61,712 bases of DNA from an uncultured Prevotellaceae bacterium (GCA_947306175.1 CAMZFV010000015.1:1-61712), one strand, 5' to 3'. Positions 25,716 through 34,030 are shown, numbered from the stretch's first letter. Numbers and translations: made by a program. The notes: generated from the letters alone by a model not told the origin.

Positions 25716-27893
25716 TTAGTTGCCCATTTCGCTGAGGAACTTGATGCGAACGAGGCGGATTTCTTCCTCAGTGTAATCGTCGCCCAGTTCCTGCATGGCG
25801 GTCTCGATGTCGTCGGTGTCGCTTTCCTTGAAATAGTCGAAGATGTCCTCCTCGATGTCGGCGTCGATGGCCTCATCGATAAAGTAGGATACGTTGATTT
25901 TGGTGCCACTATAGACGATGGCCTCCAATTCATCAAGCAACTCATCAAACTCCAGATCCTTGCTCTCGGCCAGTGCATCAAGAGGTACCTTGCGGTCGAT
26001 GGCGGTAATGATTTCCACCTTGAGTTTGCTCTTGTTGGCCACGGTGCGCACACGCATGTCTTCGGGACGCTCTATCTCGTTCTCCTCGACATATTTCTTG
26101 ATCAGGTCGATGAACTCCTTGCCATAACGCTTGGCTTTACCAGGACCCACACCGGGGATGTTCTGCAACTCCTCGATAGTGATGGGATAGGTCGTTGCCA
26201 TTGCATCGAGCGACGGCTCCTGGAAGATGACATAAGTGGGCAAGCCGTGCTGCTTGGCAATCTTACGTCTCAAGTCCTTGAGGATGCTGAACAGCTCGGC
26301 ATCGACAGCTCCACTGCCGCCACCGCGCATCTCCTCGTCAAGCATCTCGGTATATTCGTTGTCCTCGACAATCCAGAATTTCTCGCGTCCCTTGAGGAAT
26401 TCCTTACCCTTGGCAGTAACTTTGATCACGCCATAGTTCTCGATATCCTTGACCAGATAGTCGGCAAACACACCCTGACGGATAACAGCCAACAGGAACT
26501 TCTCGTCGCGATCATCGGCACAGCCGAACACATCCAGTTCGTCGTGCTTATAGCTCTTGATCTCGTTAGTGGCATCACCCATCATCACATGGGCTATATA
26601 TTCCGGCTTGAAGCGCTCACGCAATGCGAGAATGGTATCGATGGCAGCACGCAACTCTTCTCCAGCCTCGACGCGTTTCTTGGGCTTGAGACAGTTATCG
26701 CAATTACCGCAGTTGTCCTGCTCGTAGGTCTCGCCGAAGTAATGCAGCAGCGAGCGGCGACGGCACACCGACGACTCGGCATAGTCGCGTGTCTCCAGCA
26801 AGAGCTGTTTGCCAATCTCCTGCTCGGATATCGGCTTGCCCTGCATGAATTTTTCAAGTTTGTCAAGATCCTTGCGGGAATAGAAGGTGATACACTTGCC
26901 CTCTCCACCGTCACGGCCGGCGCGGCCTGTCTCCTGGTAATACCCCTCCAGACTCTTGGGGATGTCATAGTGGATGACAAACCGCACGTCGGGCTTGTCA
27001 ATACCCATACCGAAGGCTATCGTGGCGACAATCACGTCAACGTCTTCACTCAGGAAAGCATCCTGGTTGGCGCTGCGCACAGCGCTCTCCATACCGGCAT
27101 GGTAAGGCAATGCCTTGATATCGTTCAACCGCAGCACCTCGGCCAGTTCTTCCACCTTCTTGCGGCTCAGGCAATAGATGATGCCCGATTTGCCCTCATT
27201 ACCCTTGATGAACTTGATGATTTCACGGTCCACATCTTTGGACTTGGGACGCACCTCATAATACAGGTTGGGGCGGTTGAACGAGGATTTGAATACGGCA
27301 GCCTCGGTCATGCCCAGGTTCTTCTGGATATCATGCTGGACCTTGGGCGTCGCAGTGGCGGTCAAGGCGATGATCGGGCGCTCGCCGATGCGGTTGATAA
27401 TCGGGCGGATATTGCGGTATTCTGGGCGGAAATCATGACCCCACTCCGAAATACAGTGTGCCTCATCGACAGCATAGAACGAAATGGGAATACCCTGCAG
27501 GAAGGTGACATTCTCCTCCTTGGTGAGCGACTCGGGCGCCACATACAGCAGTTTGGTGCGGCCGCTGCGCACATCATCCTTCACCACCTCAATGGCCTGC
27601 TTAGTCAGCGAGGAGTTGATAAAATGGGCAATGCCATCTTCCTCACTGTAGCTGCGCATGGCATCAACCTGGTTTTTCATCAGTGCGATAAGAGGTGATA
27701 TGACAATGGCTGTGCCCTCCATGAGGCGGGCCGGCAACTGGTAGCACAAGGACTTGCCGCCGCCAGTGGGCATGAGCACAAACGTGTCATGCTCGGCGAG
27801 CAGGTTCTCGATGATCGCTTCCTGATTGCCCTTAAAGGAGTCAAAACCGAAGTACTCCTTCAGTGCCGATATCAACTGTCTATTCTTCGCCAT
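25716..27893 (-). CDS. recQ: ATP-dependent DNA helicase RecQ
   Basis: 725 residues from the ATG at 27893 (MAKNRQLISALKEYFGFDSFKGNQ). A longer TTG start at 27950 coincides with the -33 box of a perfect promoter and is rejected. RecQ motifs: FDSFKGNQEAII (motif 0), LMPTGGGKSLCYQLPA (Walker A), VDEAHCISEWGHDFRPEY (DEAH and aromatic loop), and GRAGRDGGEG (motif VI). The zinc module is CRRRSLLHYFGE ... CGNCDNC, followed by a winged helix and an HRDC domain (DAELFSILKDLRRKIAKQHGLP ... GVGPGKAKRYG). An extra acidic C-terminal region of ~110 residues follows. Role: unwinding in recombinational repair. Confidence 0.96.
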   Translation of the reverse strand: MAKNRQLISALKEYFGFDSFKGNQEAIIENLLAEHDTFVLMPTGGGKSLCYQLPARLMEGTAIVISPLIALMKNQVDAMRSYSEEDGIAHFINSSLTKQAIEVVKDDVRSGRTKLLYVAPESLTKEENVTFLQGIPISFYAVDEAHCISEWGHDFRPEYRNIRPIINRIGERPIIALTATATPKVQHDIQKNLGMTEAAVFKSSFNRPNLYYEVRPKSKDVDREIIKFIKGNEGKSGIIYCLSRKKVEELAEVLRLNDIKALPYHAGMESAVRSANQDAFLSEDVDVIVATIAFGMGIDKPDVRFVIHYDIPKSLEGYYQETGRAGRDGGEGKCITFYSRKDLDKLEKFMQGKPISEQEIGKQLLLETRDYAESSVCRRRSLLHYFGETYEQDNCGNCDNCLKPKKRVEAGEELRAAIDTILALRERFKPEYIAHVMMGDATNEIKSYKHDELDVFGCADDRDEKFLLAVIRQGVFADYLVKDIENYGVIKVTAKGKEFLKGREKFWIVEDNEYTEMLDEEMRGGGSGAVDAELFSILKDLRRKIAKQHGLPTYVIFQEPSLDAMATTYPITIEELQNIPGVGPGKAKRYGKEFIDLIKKYVEENEIERPEDMRVRTVANKSKLKVEIITAIDRKVPLDALAESKDLEFDELLDELEAIVYSGTKINVSYFIDEAIDADIEEDIFDYFKESDTDDIETAMQELGDDYTEEEIRLVRIKFLSEMGN

Positions 27894-27919
27894 AGTATTT
27901 AGGGTTTTCAATGATTTCA

Positions 27920-27950
27920 CAAATATAGTGCTATTTTGTGAACTGCACAA
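27920..27950 (-). promoter_or_regulatory. recQ promoter
   Basis: Minus-strand TTG (27948-27950), a 20-nt spacer, then TATATTTG (27920-27927): a perfect Bacteroidetes promoter. Expected transcription start is ~27913, 20 nt before the ATG. Confidence 0.85.
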
Positions 27951-28020
27951 TTATTTTAGGAAAATTATTTTCCCAAAAATGACCTTGCCTATAACTCAGC
28001 TAGGTGGAGAGGCTTTTTGG

Positions 28021-29268
28021 TCAAAGGCTTTTGCCCAAAAGTTCAAAATTGGACTTGTCGAGCTGGCGCTCGGCAAACTCCTTGGTCAGCACATATTGTT
28101 TCTTGCCCATCGATGGGGCCTGGTACATGACGTCGATCATGATGGTCTCGAACAGGCTGCGCAGGCCGCGGGCACCGAGTTTATACTCGATAGACTTGTC
28201 AACGATAAAGCCCAGCACGTCGTCCTCGATGACGAGTTCCACGCCATCCATTTCGAGCAGTTTCTTGTACTGGCGCACGATGGCGTTGCGCGGTTCGGTA
28301 AGGATGCGCAACAGCGCGTCACGGTCGAGCGGCTCCAGATTGGTCAAGATGGGCAGGCGGCCAACGATCTCGGGAATCAGGCCATAGCTTCTCAAATCCT
28401 GCGGAGCGACGAAGTGCAACAGCTTGTCGCGGTCCTCCTTGGTCACGTGGTTACCGTTGCCATAGCCCACCACATGGGTGTTGAGGCGCTGAGCGATCTT
28501 GCGCTCGATGCCCTCGAAGGCGCCGCCGCAGATGAAGAGGATATTCTTGGTGTCCACAGCAATCATCTTCTGCTCGGGATGCTTGCGGCCTCCTTGAGGG
28601 GGCACATTGACCACCGAGCCCTCAAGCAGCTTCAACAGGCCCTGCTGCACGCCCTCTCCACTCACGTCGCGCGTAATGGAAGGGTTATCACCCTTACGGG
28701 CAATCTTGTCGATCTCGTCTATAAAGACGATACCGCGCTCGGCCTCTGCAACGTTGTAGTCACATGCCGCCAGCAACCTTGTCAACAGGCTCTCGATGTC
28801 CTCGCCCACGTAACCCGCCTCGGTCAGCACCGTGGCATCGACGATGGCAAAGGGCACCTTCAACATGCGGGCGATGGTCTTGGCCAGCAAGGTCTTGCCG
28901 GTTCCCGTCGGACCCACGATAATGATGTTGCTCTTCTCGATGTCTATGTCGTCGTCACGCTTCTGATTCAGGCGCTTGTAGTGGTTATAGACGGCCACGG
29001 ACAGGTAGCGCTTGGCGGTTTCCTGGCCAATGACATACTGGTCGAGATAGGCCTTGATCTCCTCAGGCTTGGGCAGGCTGTCCAAGTCCAGGTCAGTCAA
29101 GGTCGCGGCGGCCATCTTCTGGAGGTACTCATGCGACAGCTCGACGGCCCGCTCGGCGCACTCGTTGCAGATGCAGCCGTTCATGCCGGGAAGCATCAAC
29201 TCCACTTCACGATCACTGCGGCCACAGAAACTACAATATAATGTGTTAGTATCTTTCTTTTTTGCCAT
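28021..29268 (-). CDS. clpX: ATP-dependent Clp protease ATP-binding subunit ClpX
   Basis: 415 residues, usual length. The N-terminal zinc-binding domain has C12-x2-C15 and C34-x2-C37. The AAA+ core shows Walker A GPTGTGKT (119-126), Walker [10 protein letters not shown], the [27 protein letters not shown] segment, sensor regions and the IPEIVGRLP motif. The ClpP-contact loop is GGAFEGIE. ClpX unfolds substrates and feeds them to ClpP, encoded immediately upstream (6-nt gap), so both come from one transcript. Confidence 0.97.
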   Translation of the reverse strand: MAKKKDTNTLYCSFCGRSDREVELMLPGMNGCICNECAERAVELSHEYLQKMAAATLTDLDLDSLPKPEEIKAYLDQYVIGQETAKRYLSVAVYNHYKRLNQKRDDDIDIEKSNIIIVGPTGTGKTLLAKTIARMLKVPFAIVDATVLTEAGYVGEDIESLLTRLLAACDYNVAEAERGIVFIDEIDKIARKGDNPSITRDVSGEGVQQGLLKLLEGSVVNVPPQGGRKHPEQKMIAVDTKNILFICGGAFEGIERKIAQRLNTHVVGYGNGNHVTKEDRDKLLHFVAPQDLRSYGLIPEIVGRLPILTNLEPLDRDALLRILTEPRNAIVRQYKKLLEMDGVELVIEDDVLGFIVDKSIEYKLGARGLRSLFETIMIDVMYQAPSMGKKQYVLTKEFAERQLDKSNFELLGKSL

Positions 29269-29274
29269 GACGGG

Positions 29275-29982
29275 TTACTTTTCGGTTGACTCCGCAGCAG
29301 GCGTTTCAGCGGGCTTTTCGCGCACCAGCACCTTGTCGATCATGCCATATTCCTTGGCCTCATCGGCAGTCATCCAGTAGTCGCGGTCACTGTCGGCATA
29401 CACCTTGTCATAGTCCTGACCCGAATGGTCGCTGATGATGGTGTACAGTTCCTTCTTGAGCTTGAGGATCTCGCGCGAAGTGATCTCGATGTCCGATGCC
29501 TGACCACTGATGCCGCCCATCGGCTGGTGAATCATCACGCGGCTGTGCTTGAGGGCAAAACGCTTGTCCTTCTGACCTGCCACGAGCAGCACGGCAGCCA
29601 TCGATGCGGCCATGCCGGTGCAGATGGTGGAGACGTCGCTCTGGATGTACTGCATCGTGTCATAGATGCCCAAGCCGGCATATACCGAGCCGCCAGGCGA
29701 GTTGATATACAGCGAAATATCCTTACCGGGGTCGGAGCTGTCGAGATACAGCAGCTGAGCCTGGATGACATTGGCGGTATAGTCCTCGACCTGGGTCCCC
29801 AGGAAGATGATACGGTCCATCATCAGGCGGGAGAACACATCCAGCTGGGTTACATTCAACTGTCGCTCTTCCATGATGGTGGGAGAAATATAGTTGTTGG
29901 ATACGGCGGCTGTGAACTGGTCAAGCGCCAGTCCGTTCATGCCCAAGTGATGCACTGCAAATTTTCTGAAATCGTTTTCCAT
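29275..29982 (-). CDS. clpP: ATP-dependent Clp protease proteolytic subunit ClpP
   Basis: 235 residues, slightly longer than E. coli ClpP because of an N-terminal extension and a Glu/Pro/Ala-rich C-terminal tail. The catalytic triad is visible: S127 in CTGMAASMAAVL, H152 in RVMIHQP, and the Asp near 201 in DSDRDYWMTADEA. The protein forms the tetradecameric protease chamber used by ClpX. A -7 element lies 29 nt upstream. Confidence 0.97.
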   Translation of the reverse strand: MENDFRKFAVHHLGMNGLALDQFTAAVSNNYISPTIMEERQLNVTQLDVFSRLMMDRIIFLGTQVEDYTANVIQAQLLYLDSSDPGKDISLYINSPGGSVYAGLGIYDTMQYIQSDVSTICTGMAASMAAVLLVAGQKDKRFALKHSRVMIHQPMGGISGQASDIEITSREILKLKKELYTIISDHSGQDYDKVYADSDRDYWMTADEAKEYGMIDKVLVREKPAETPAAESTEK

Positions 29983-30011
29983 AAATCTCTACGTTAAAAT
30001 TAATTTTTGTT

Positions 30012-30019
30012 CAAAGATA
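30012..30019 (-). promoter_or_regulatory. -7 element of clpPX
   Basis: Minus-strand TATCTTTG, 29 nt before the clpP ATG. A TTG lies 23 nt further up, slightly beyond the usual spacing. Confidence 0.6.
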
Positions 30020-30059
30020 CAATTCTTTTCTCAACCACACGTCAAGTTGAGTCAGTTTT

Positions 30060-30334
30060 TTTGTTGTCATTTATTTTTTTTGATTTCCAGAAAGGCAAAA
30101 ACCGCGCCAAGCGACAACTTGTCACCCCACCCTTCACCAACCAAGCTGTCACCCGTTTCCCGACAAAAAGCAATGAGGCCTATTTGCCACACAGAGATAG
30201 AGAACACTGATTTTCAGCGACATGGACAATCCATCGAAAAAGGTGACAGGTGCGGGGGGATCATTAATGAATGTTAAAAGCATTTCAAAGACCTCCAGTG
30301 CAAAGGTAATATGCCGGCCAGACTTTGTCCATGA
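30060..30334. other. clpP-tig intergenic region with an orphan -7 element
   Basis: This 413-nt gap carries no recognised gene. On the minus strand a TACCTTTG at 30301-30308 fits the -7 consensus but lacks a -33 TTG at 19-20 nt. Downstream of it are only a 44-codon frame starting near 30282 and several short GTCACC-containing repeats (for example around 30117-30160 and 30240). It may mark a small RNA or a distal clpP promoter; I could not recognise any RNA family. Confidence 0.3.
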
Positions 30335-30371
30335 CAAAAGGCAGGGCAAGCCTGATGGCCTGTCCTGCCTT
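30335..30371 (-). terminator. tig terminator
   Basis: Stem AAGGCAGG / CCTGCCTT extended by further pairs (30338-30345 with 30364-30371), then CTTTTG on the minus strand, 25 nt after the tig stop. Confidence 0.65.
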
Positions 30372-30395
30372 GTTGTTTCAACGACGTTGCGGAGA

Positions 30396-31766
30396 TTACT
30401 TCTCGTCGTCCTCGTAGAGCTTGCGGAAGTCCTCGACGCTGATGGTCTTCACGTTGACCTTCACGGCCTCCTTGACAGCAGCATAGAACTTGTTGTCGAT
30501 GGCATGCTCCTGAATCATCTCGCGAGTGCGGTCCTCCTGCATGAAGCGCTCGGCCTGCTGCTTGATGAGGTCCTCGGGGGCATTGTAGATGCCATACTGC
30601 GACAGCTGCTGCTGTGCAAATACCATAGCGGCGGCATCAATATCCTCCTTCTCGACCTGGATACCCAGCTCCTGGGCGATGTGATCCTTCACGAGTTGCC
30701 AGCGCAGCTGCTTGAACATGCTCTGAGCCTCTTCGTCGGTCACCTCGGTATTCTCCTTCTCGTCCTCCTCGCGACGGACCTTGAGGAAGCGCTTCAGGAA
30801 CTCCTCGGGCAACTGCAGGTCACCAGCCTTCTCGGTGAGCACGCGCTGAGCGTCAACGGTAAAGCGGTAATTGCTCTCGGGAACATTGGCACGCTTGATC
30901 ATCTCACGGACAGCCTCACGGAAGGCAGCCTCGTCCTTGACCTCGGTCTCGGTGCCCAGAACGCCCTTGAAGAACTCCTCGTTCATCTCGGCCTCCTTGT
31001 TCACCTTGATTTCCTCGATGGTAATGCGGAAATCGCTCTTCACATCGGCCTGGTTACGGTCCACATTGAGCAGGGCAGCCAGCTCAGCGATGTTGCCGTT
31101 GTTGGCCTTGTGGGGGTTGAAGACGAAGGTGTCACCCACCTTGACGCCGACAAACTTGGCAGCCTCTTCCTCGTCCACCAGGTAGCGGGGCGAAATCACG
31201 GTGCGCTCCACCTTGATGCCGTCCTCCTTGTCGTTGCCGTTCTCGTCGAGCTCAATCATCGAGCCACGGAGCATCGACTCCTTGTCGCTCACCTCGCCGT
31301 CGACAAGCGTGCCCAGACGCTTGCGGTCATGGGCGATAGCATCATCCACCATCTGGTCGGTTACCTCGATATTGTAATAGGGCACGTTGATGCGCTTGTT
31401 GAGCTTCAGCTCGATAGCGGGAGCCATACCCAGGTCAAACTTGAACGCCATCTCGTCGTCGTTCATCAGGTCCACCTTGGTGGTCTCGTTGGGAAGGGGC
31501 TCACCCAGCACATGCAACTTGTTCTCACGGATGTAGTCATACATCGCGCGGCCCACCATGCGGTCAACCACGTCGGCGGTCACGCTGGGACCGTAAAACT
31601 TCATGAGCAGCGACTTGGGGGCCTTACCGGGACGGAAACCCTTCAGCGGGTGGCGTACGCCCATCTTGGCCACTTCCTTAGCAACATCAGCCGCAAAATC
31701 ATCTCTCTTAATGTCAACGGTGAGCAGTCCGTTCACCGCGTCAATCTGTTCAAAACTTACGTTCAT
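30396..31766 (-). CDS. tig: trigger factor
   Basis: 456 residues from ATG at 31766 (MNVSFEQIDAVNGLLTVDIKRDDF). The frame extends upstream, but that part spans the promoter. Trigger factor binds the ribosome exit tunnel and shields nascent chains. The ribosome-docking signature GFRPGKAP is at 43-50. The central region, where the FKBP-type isomerase domain normally sits (about 155-250: DGIKVERTVISPRYLVDEEEAAKFVGVKVGDTFVFNPHKANNG), shows little of the FKBP active-site pattern, so isomerase activity is doubtful. The C-terminal chaperone arms (about 260-456) are rich in Glu, Lys and Gln. Upstream of clpPX, a common genomic order. Confidence 0.93.
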   Translation of the reverse strand: MNVSFEQIDAVNGLLTVDIKRDDFAADVAKEVAKMGVRHPLKGFRPGKAPKSLLMKFYGPSVTADVVDRMVGRAMYDYIRENKLHVLGEPLPNETTKVDLMNDDEMAFKFDLGMAPAIELKLNKRINVPYYNIEVTDQMVDDAIAHDRKRLGTLVDGEVSDKESMLRGSMIELDENGNDKEDGIKVERTVISPRYLVDEEEAAKFVGVKVGDTFVFNPHKANNGNIAELAALLNVDRNQADVKSDFRITIEEIKVNKEAEMNEEFFKGVLGTETEVKDEAAFREAVREMIKRANVPESNYRFTVDAQRVLTEKAGDLQLPEEFLKRFLKVRREEDEKENTEVTDEEAQSMFKQLRWQLVKDHIAQELGIQVEKEDIDAAAMVFAQQQLSQYGIYNAPEDLIKQQAERFMQEDRTREMIQEHAIDNKFYAAVKEAVKVNVKTISVEDFRKLYEDDEK

Positions 31767-31816
31767 TACTTGGTTAGTATTGTCTGTTAAATGTTTAGTT
31801 CTCTTAAAAGCGGCTG

Positions 31817-31846
31817 CAAAGGTACTACTTTTACCACGATACACAA
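31817..31846 (-). promoter_or_regulatory. tig promoter
   Basis: Minus-strand TTG (31844-31846), 19-nt spacer, TACCTTTG (31817-31824). Transcription would start near 31810, ~44 nt before the ATG at 31766. Confidence 0.8.
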
Positions 31847-31869
31847 AATTTCATGGTGAAAAATGTTTT

Positions 31870-31932
31870 TAGTCCTTAGTTTTTAGTCCTTAGTCCTTGG
31901 TTGTTAGTTTCTAGTTTCTAGTCCCTAGTTTT
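31870..31932. repeat. 7-bp-period array, nine units
   Basis: Consecutive heptads TAGTCCT, TAGTTTT, TAGTCCT, TAGTCCT, TGGTTGT, TAGTTTC, TAGTTTC, TAGTCCC, TAGTTTT. The first three bases are nearly fixed and the last four vary. It is followed by AAGTACGATTAGTAACGCC, then the palindrome at 31971. Together with the tig promoter these fill the 355-nt gap before the sigma factor gene. Confidence 0.85.
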
Positions 31933-31970
31933 AAGTACGATTAGTAACGCCTAGTTTTTGTACAGCAAGG

Positions 31971-31995
31971 GAGACGCAAGATTTTGCGTCTCTAC
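31971..31995. repeat. GAGACGCAA palindrome (REP-like)
   Basis: Arms GAGACGCAA and TTGCGTCTC with a GATT centre, then TAC. An identical 22-bp copy lies at 37827-37848 and a diverged one with longer arms at 61514-61544. Confidence 0.8.
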
Positions 31996-32121
31996 AATAC
32001 AAATAACAGCAAAAATAGAAAAAAGAAAACAATAAGTACAACAAATACAAATTTACCCGAAAGAGCAAAGATAGTATTTATTGTACTTATCGTTTTCCTT
32101 ATCGGTTGTTGTGGGAGGAGA

Positions 32122-32712
32122 TTACATGGTGAGGACGATGTTGTGTTCCTCGGCGATGCGGCGCATGTTGAGGATGGCGTAGCGCATGCGGCCCAAGGCA
32201 GTGTTGATGCTCACACCGGTGGTGTCGGCAATCTCCTTAAAGCTCATGTTCTTGTAGTAACGCATCTCCAGCACTTCACGCTGGCTGTCGGGCAAAGCCT
32301 TCACCAGACGACGCACGTCGTTGTGAATCTGGGTAGTCACCAGGTTGTCCTCGACAGTGGACTCTGACAGTTCCTTACGGTTAAGGATATTGACGTCGGT
32401 GTCATCGGTCGATTGCAGGTTCTCGTTACGTGTCTGACGGAAATAGTCGATGATCAGGTTGTGGGCAATGCGTGTGATCCAAGCGGGGAAATGCCCATTC
32501 TCGACATAGCGTCCCTGCTTGATGGTCATGATGGCCTTGACAAAAGTATCTTGGAAAATATCATCGGCCAGGCCATCGTTTTTCACAGCGTGATATATGT
32601 ACATGTAAACACGGTCTTTGTGTCGCTCCAGGAGCGCATCAAAGGCCTCATTGTTGCCATCGACATACAGCGATATCAGTTGTTCATCGCTCTTGTCCTT
32701 GAATATCTTCAT
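32122..32712 (-). CDS. ECF-type RNA polymerase sigma factor
   Basis: 196 residues, ECF size. Region 2 is seen at about 20-95 (AFDALLERHKDRVYMYIYHAVKNDGLADDIFQDTFVKAIMTI, then FPAWITRIAHNLIIDYFRQTR). Region 4 is at about 135-190 (LPDSQREVLEMRYYKNMSFKEIADTTGVSINTALGRMRYAILNMRR), with the helix-turn-helix in FKEIADTTGVSINTALGRMR. No anti-sigma (FecR-type) gene adjoins it, so it resembles the stand-alone ECF group of Bacteroidetes rather than SusC/D-linked ones. A promoter and a palindromic leader lie upstream. The target promoters are unknown. Confidence 0.92.
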   Translation of the reverse strand: MKIFKDKSDEQLISLYVDGNNEAFDALLERHKDRVYMYIYHAVKNDGLADDIFQDTFVKAIMTIKQGRYVENGHFPAWITRIAHNLIIDYFRQTRNENLQSTDDTDVNILNRKELSESTVEDNLVTTQIHNDVRRLVKALPDSQREVLEMRYYKNMSFKEIADTTGVSINTALGRMRYAILNMRRIAEEHNIVLTM

Positions 32713-32805
32713 TACTATTTATTATTGGTCAATAAGAGTAATGTTTGTCGATAGGCAGTCTATTTTAGTTATATAAAATCATTAAAATTAATACTCACTC
32801 ACGTG

Positions 32806-32823
32806 TGAAATCATCAGATTTCA
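32806..32823. promoter_or_regulatory. inverted repeat at the start of the sigma-factor leader
   Basis: TGAAATC-ATCA-GATTTCA, a perfect 7-bp inverted repeat immediately downstream of the -7 element (32829-32836), i.e. around the expected transcription start. This is where an operator would block initiation; autoregulation is inference. Confidence 0.4.
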
Positions 32824-32828
32824 GGCTG

Positions 32829-32858
32829 CAAATATAGATAAAATCAAAAAAACAACAA
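32829..32858 (-). promoter_or_regulatory. promoter of the ECF sigma factor gene
   Basis: Minus-strand TTG (32856-32858), 19-nt spacer, TATATTTG (32829-32836); the leader would be ~110 nt. Confidence 0.75.
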
Positions 32859-32940
32859 CTTTTTTTTCAAAAAAAAGTGAAAAAATCGGGTGTTTTTTCG
32901 TTTTTTTCGGTGTAAGGGACAGATTTAACGGGGGAAACGG

Positions 32941-32990
32941 ACTAAATGGACTAGAGAAACTAGATGTACTAGAGAGACTAGAGTCACTGG
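32941..32990. repeat. 9-bp-period array
   Basis: Units ACTAAATGG, ACTAGAGAA, ACTAGATGT, ACTAGAGAG, ACTAGAGTC and a partial ACTGGGGTC. The fixed part is ACTAGA. It lies just after the stop of the Arg-tailed protein gene and differs in period from the 7-bp arrays elsewhere. Confidence 0.75.
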
Positions 32991-33010
32991 GGTCGCTGGA
33001 GGGTGCCCTG

Positions 33011-33325
33011 TCAACGGCGGCGACGGCGGCGGTCATTGCGCAAGCCCATCAGCCATCGCGCAAGCTTGAACCCGATCATGAGATAATCGGCGGTCTTGAG
33101 GTTGTTCACCGTACTGGGACTGAACATGAGCGCGCGCATACCATTGGAAGCATAGTTGCTCTTCAATCCCTCGATGTCGTACTGCATCGCGGCACGCCCC
33201 ACCTCACGCTTGACCAGGGCTTTGCCGCGGGCTTTCCTCAACTCCTCGAGTGTCATGCCTCGCCATTCACGCGGGGCGTCCATGGGCACGTTGCCCGCGT
33301 TGGTATTGATGTCATTGCTACTCAT
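33011..33325 (-). CDS. hypothetical protein with Arg-rich tail
   Basis: 104 residues, family not recognised. It starts inside the end of the holin-like gene (8-nt overlap), so it is translationally coupled to it. Visible features: a polar N-terminus with WRGMTLEELRKARGKALVKREVGRAAM, which looks like an amphipathic helix; a mid segment TADYLMIGFKLARWLMGL, which could lie on or in the membrane; and a terminal run of six arginines. As the last gene of the YtxH/holin-like operon it probably works at the inner membrane. Confidence 0.7.
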   Translation of the reverse strand: MSSNDINTNAGNVPMDAPREWRGMTLEELRKARGKALVKREVGRAAMQYDIEGLKSNYASNGMRALMFSPSTVNNLKTADYLMIGFKLARWLMGLRNDRRRRRR

Positions 33326-33668
33326 TGTCCTCGGGATTTAAAAACAACTTGCTCACAAAACGTGCCACAGGATTCACAATCAGCGGCTTCTTGAAGGCAA
33401 ACACCACCAGCAGCAGGATGACCAATACACCAGCAGCAATCAGGTTAGCGCCCCAAGCACAGCCCAGTGCCGATGTCAGCACTGCCACCAGCGCTGCAAA
33501 CAGGTGGTACACCACAAAGGTGCCGATGATGAACACCACGGCGAGAAACGCCACTGCCGAGAGCAGCACCGCCAACTTCTCTACCGCCGTGAGCTTGGTG
33601 TAATCCCACTCGAGGGAGAAGTACTTGCGGGCCTCGGAAAACAGCTTTTTATAATCTATCTCATTCAT
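33318..33668 (-). CDS. phage holin family-type membrane protein (chromosomal)
   Basis: 116 residues from ATG at 33668; a TTG 12 nt upstream is in frame but less likely. Two membrane segments are visible (about 30-56, VEKLAVLLSAVAFLAVVFIIGTFVVYHLF, and about 64-92, TSALGCAWGANLIAAGVLVILLLVVFAF) after a cytosolic helix. This is the layout of the holin-X/YqjE-like proteins found next to YtxH proteins in many Bacteroidetes. It is not evidence of a prophage: no phage genes are near. Function unknown; a link to membrane stress is inference from neighbours. Confidence 0.75.
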   Translation of the reverse strand: MNEIDYKKLFSEARKYFSLEWDYTKLTAVEKLAVLLSAVAFLAVVFIIGTFVVYHLFAALVAVLTSALGCAWGANLIAAGVLVILLLVVFAFKKPLIVNPVARFVSKLFLNPEDNE

Positions 33669-33701
33669 GCTTTTATTCAAGCCCGCTTCATGCGGTCTTG
33701 A

Positions 33702-33734
33702 AGTTTAGAGTTTAGAGGTTAGTGTTTAGGGGTT
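33702..33734. repeat. 7-bp-period array
   Basis: Heptads AGAGTTT, AGAGGTT, AGTGTTT, AGGGGTT after a partial AGTTT, upstream of the holin-like gene. A small hairpin (CAAGCCCGC / GCGGTCTTG, 33676-33703) adjoins it. Confidence 0.7.
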
Positions 33735-33832
33735 AGAGTGACGCTCTATCCCCCCTTGGTTTGCACTAACACACCCAAGAACAGGCAGTGTCACTTCAGG
33801 TGACACCACCTGTCAGGGAGCGTGAAATTTTG

Positions 33833-34030
33833 TCAGTCCTCGATCTGGGCGCTGATCTGCTTCACCAGCTGCTCCACCTCGTCGTCACTGAAGTCGATGC
33901 CGTTCTTCTTGAGCATCTCCTTGATGCGCGAGCGCAGGTCGGAACCCTTCTCGGGAGCAAACAGGATAGCTGCCGAGGCACCCACCAGGGCACCGCCCAG
34001 GAAGGCATACAATAAGCTTAATCCTCTCAT
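33833..34030 (-). CDS. YtxH domain small membrane protein (second copy)
   Basis: 65 residues. A glycine/alanine-rich membrane segment (LSLLYAFLGGALVGASAAILFAPEKG) runs into the YtxH signature LFAPEKGSDLRSRIKEMLKKNG, followed by an acidic amphipathic helix (FSDDEVEQLVKQISAQIED). It is a paralogue of the gene just upstream, 32 nt away, with the same layout. YtxH proteins are general-stress or cold-linked in Bacillus; the role here is unknown. Confidence 0.82.
   Translation of the reverse strand: MRGLSLLYAFLGGALVGASAAILFAPEKGSDLRSRIKEMLKKNGIDFSDDEVEQLVKQISAQIED

Noticed and set aside
27894..27950. N-terminal extension of RecQ from a TTG codon
   Set aside because: The TTG is the -33 box of a perfect promoter; the RecQ family start is at 27893.
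30149..30349. 66-codon minus-strand frame in the clpP-tig gap
   Set aside because: It begins within the tig terminator region and shows no recognisable pattern; too weak to list as a gene.
30222..31790. 522-codon plus-strand frame opposite tig
   Set aside because: Leucine/valine-rich antisense frame of a clear trigger factor gene; no domain pattern. The same holds for long frames opposite recQ (26247-27698), clpX (27826-29241), EF-G2 (39937-41298) and pepD (10649-12073).
31870..31932. CRISPR array
   Set aside because: Units are 7 bp without spacers and there are no cas genes. No true CRISPR array was seen anywhere in the window.
33318..33668. Prophage remnant suggested by a holin-family gene
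   Set aside because: No phage structural, lysis, integrase or att features nearby; holin-like proteins beside YtxH are ordinary chromosomal genes.
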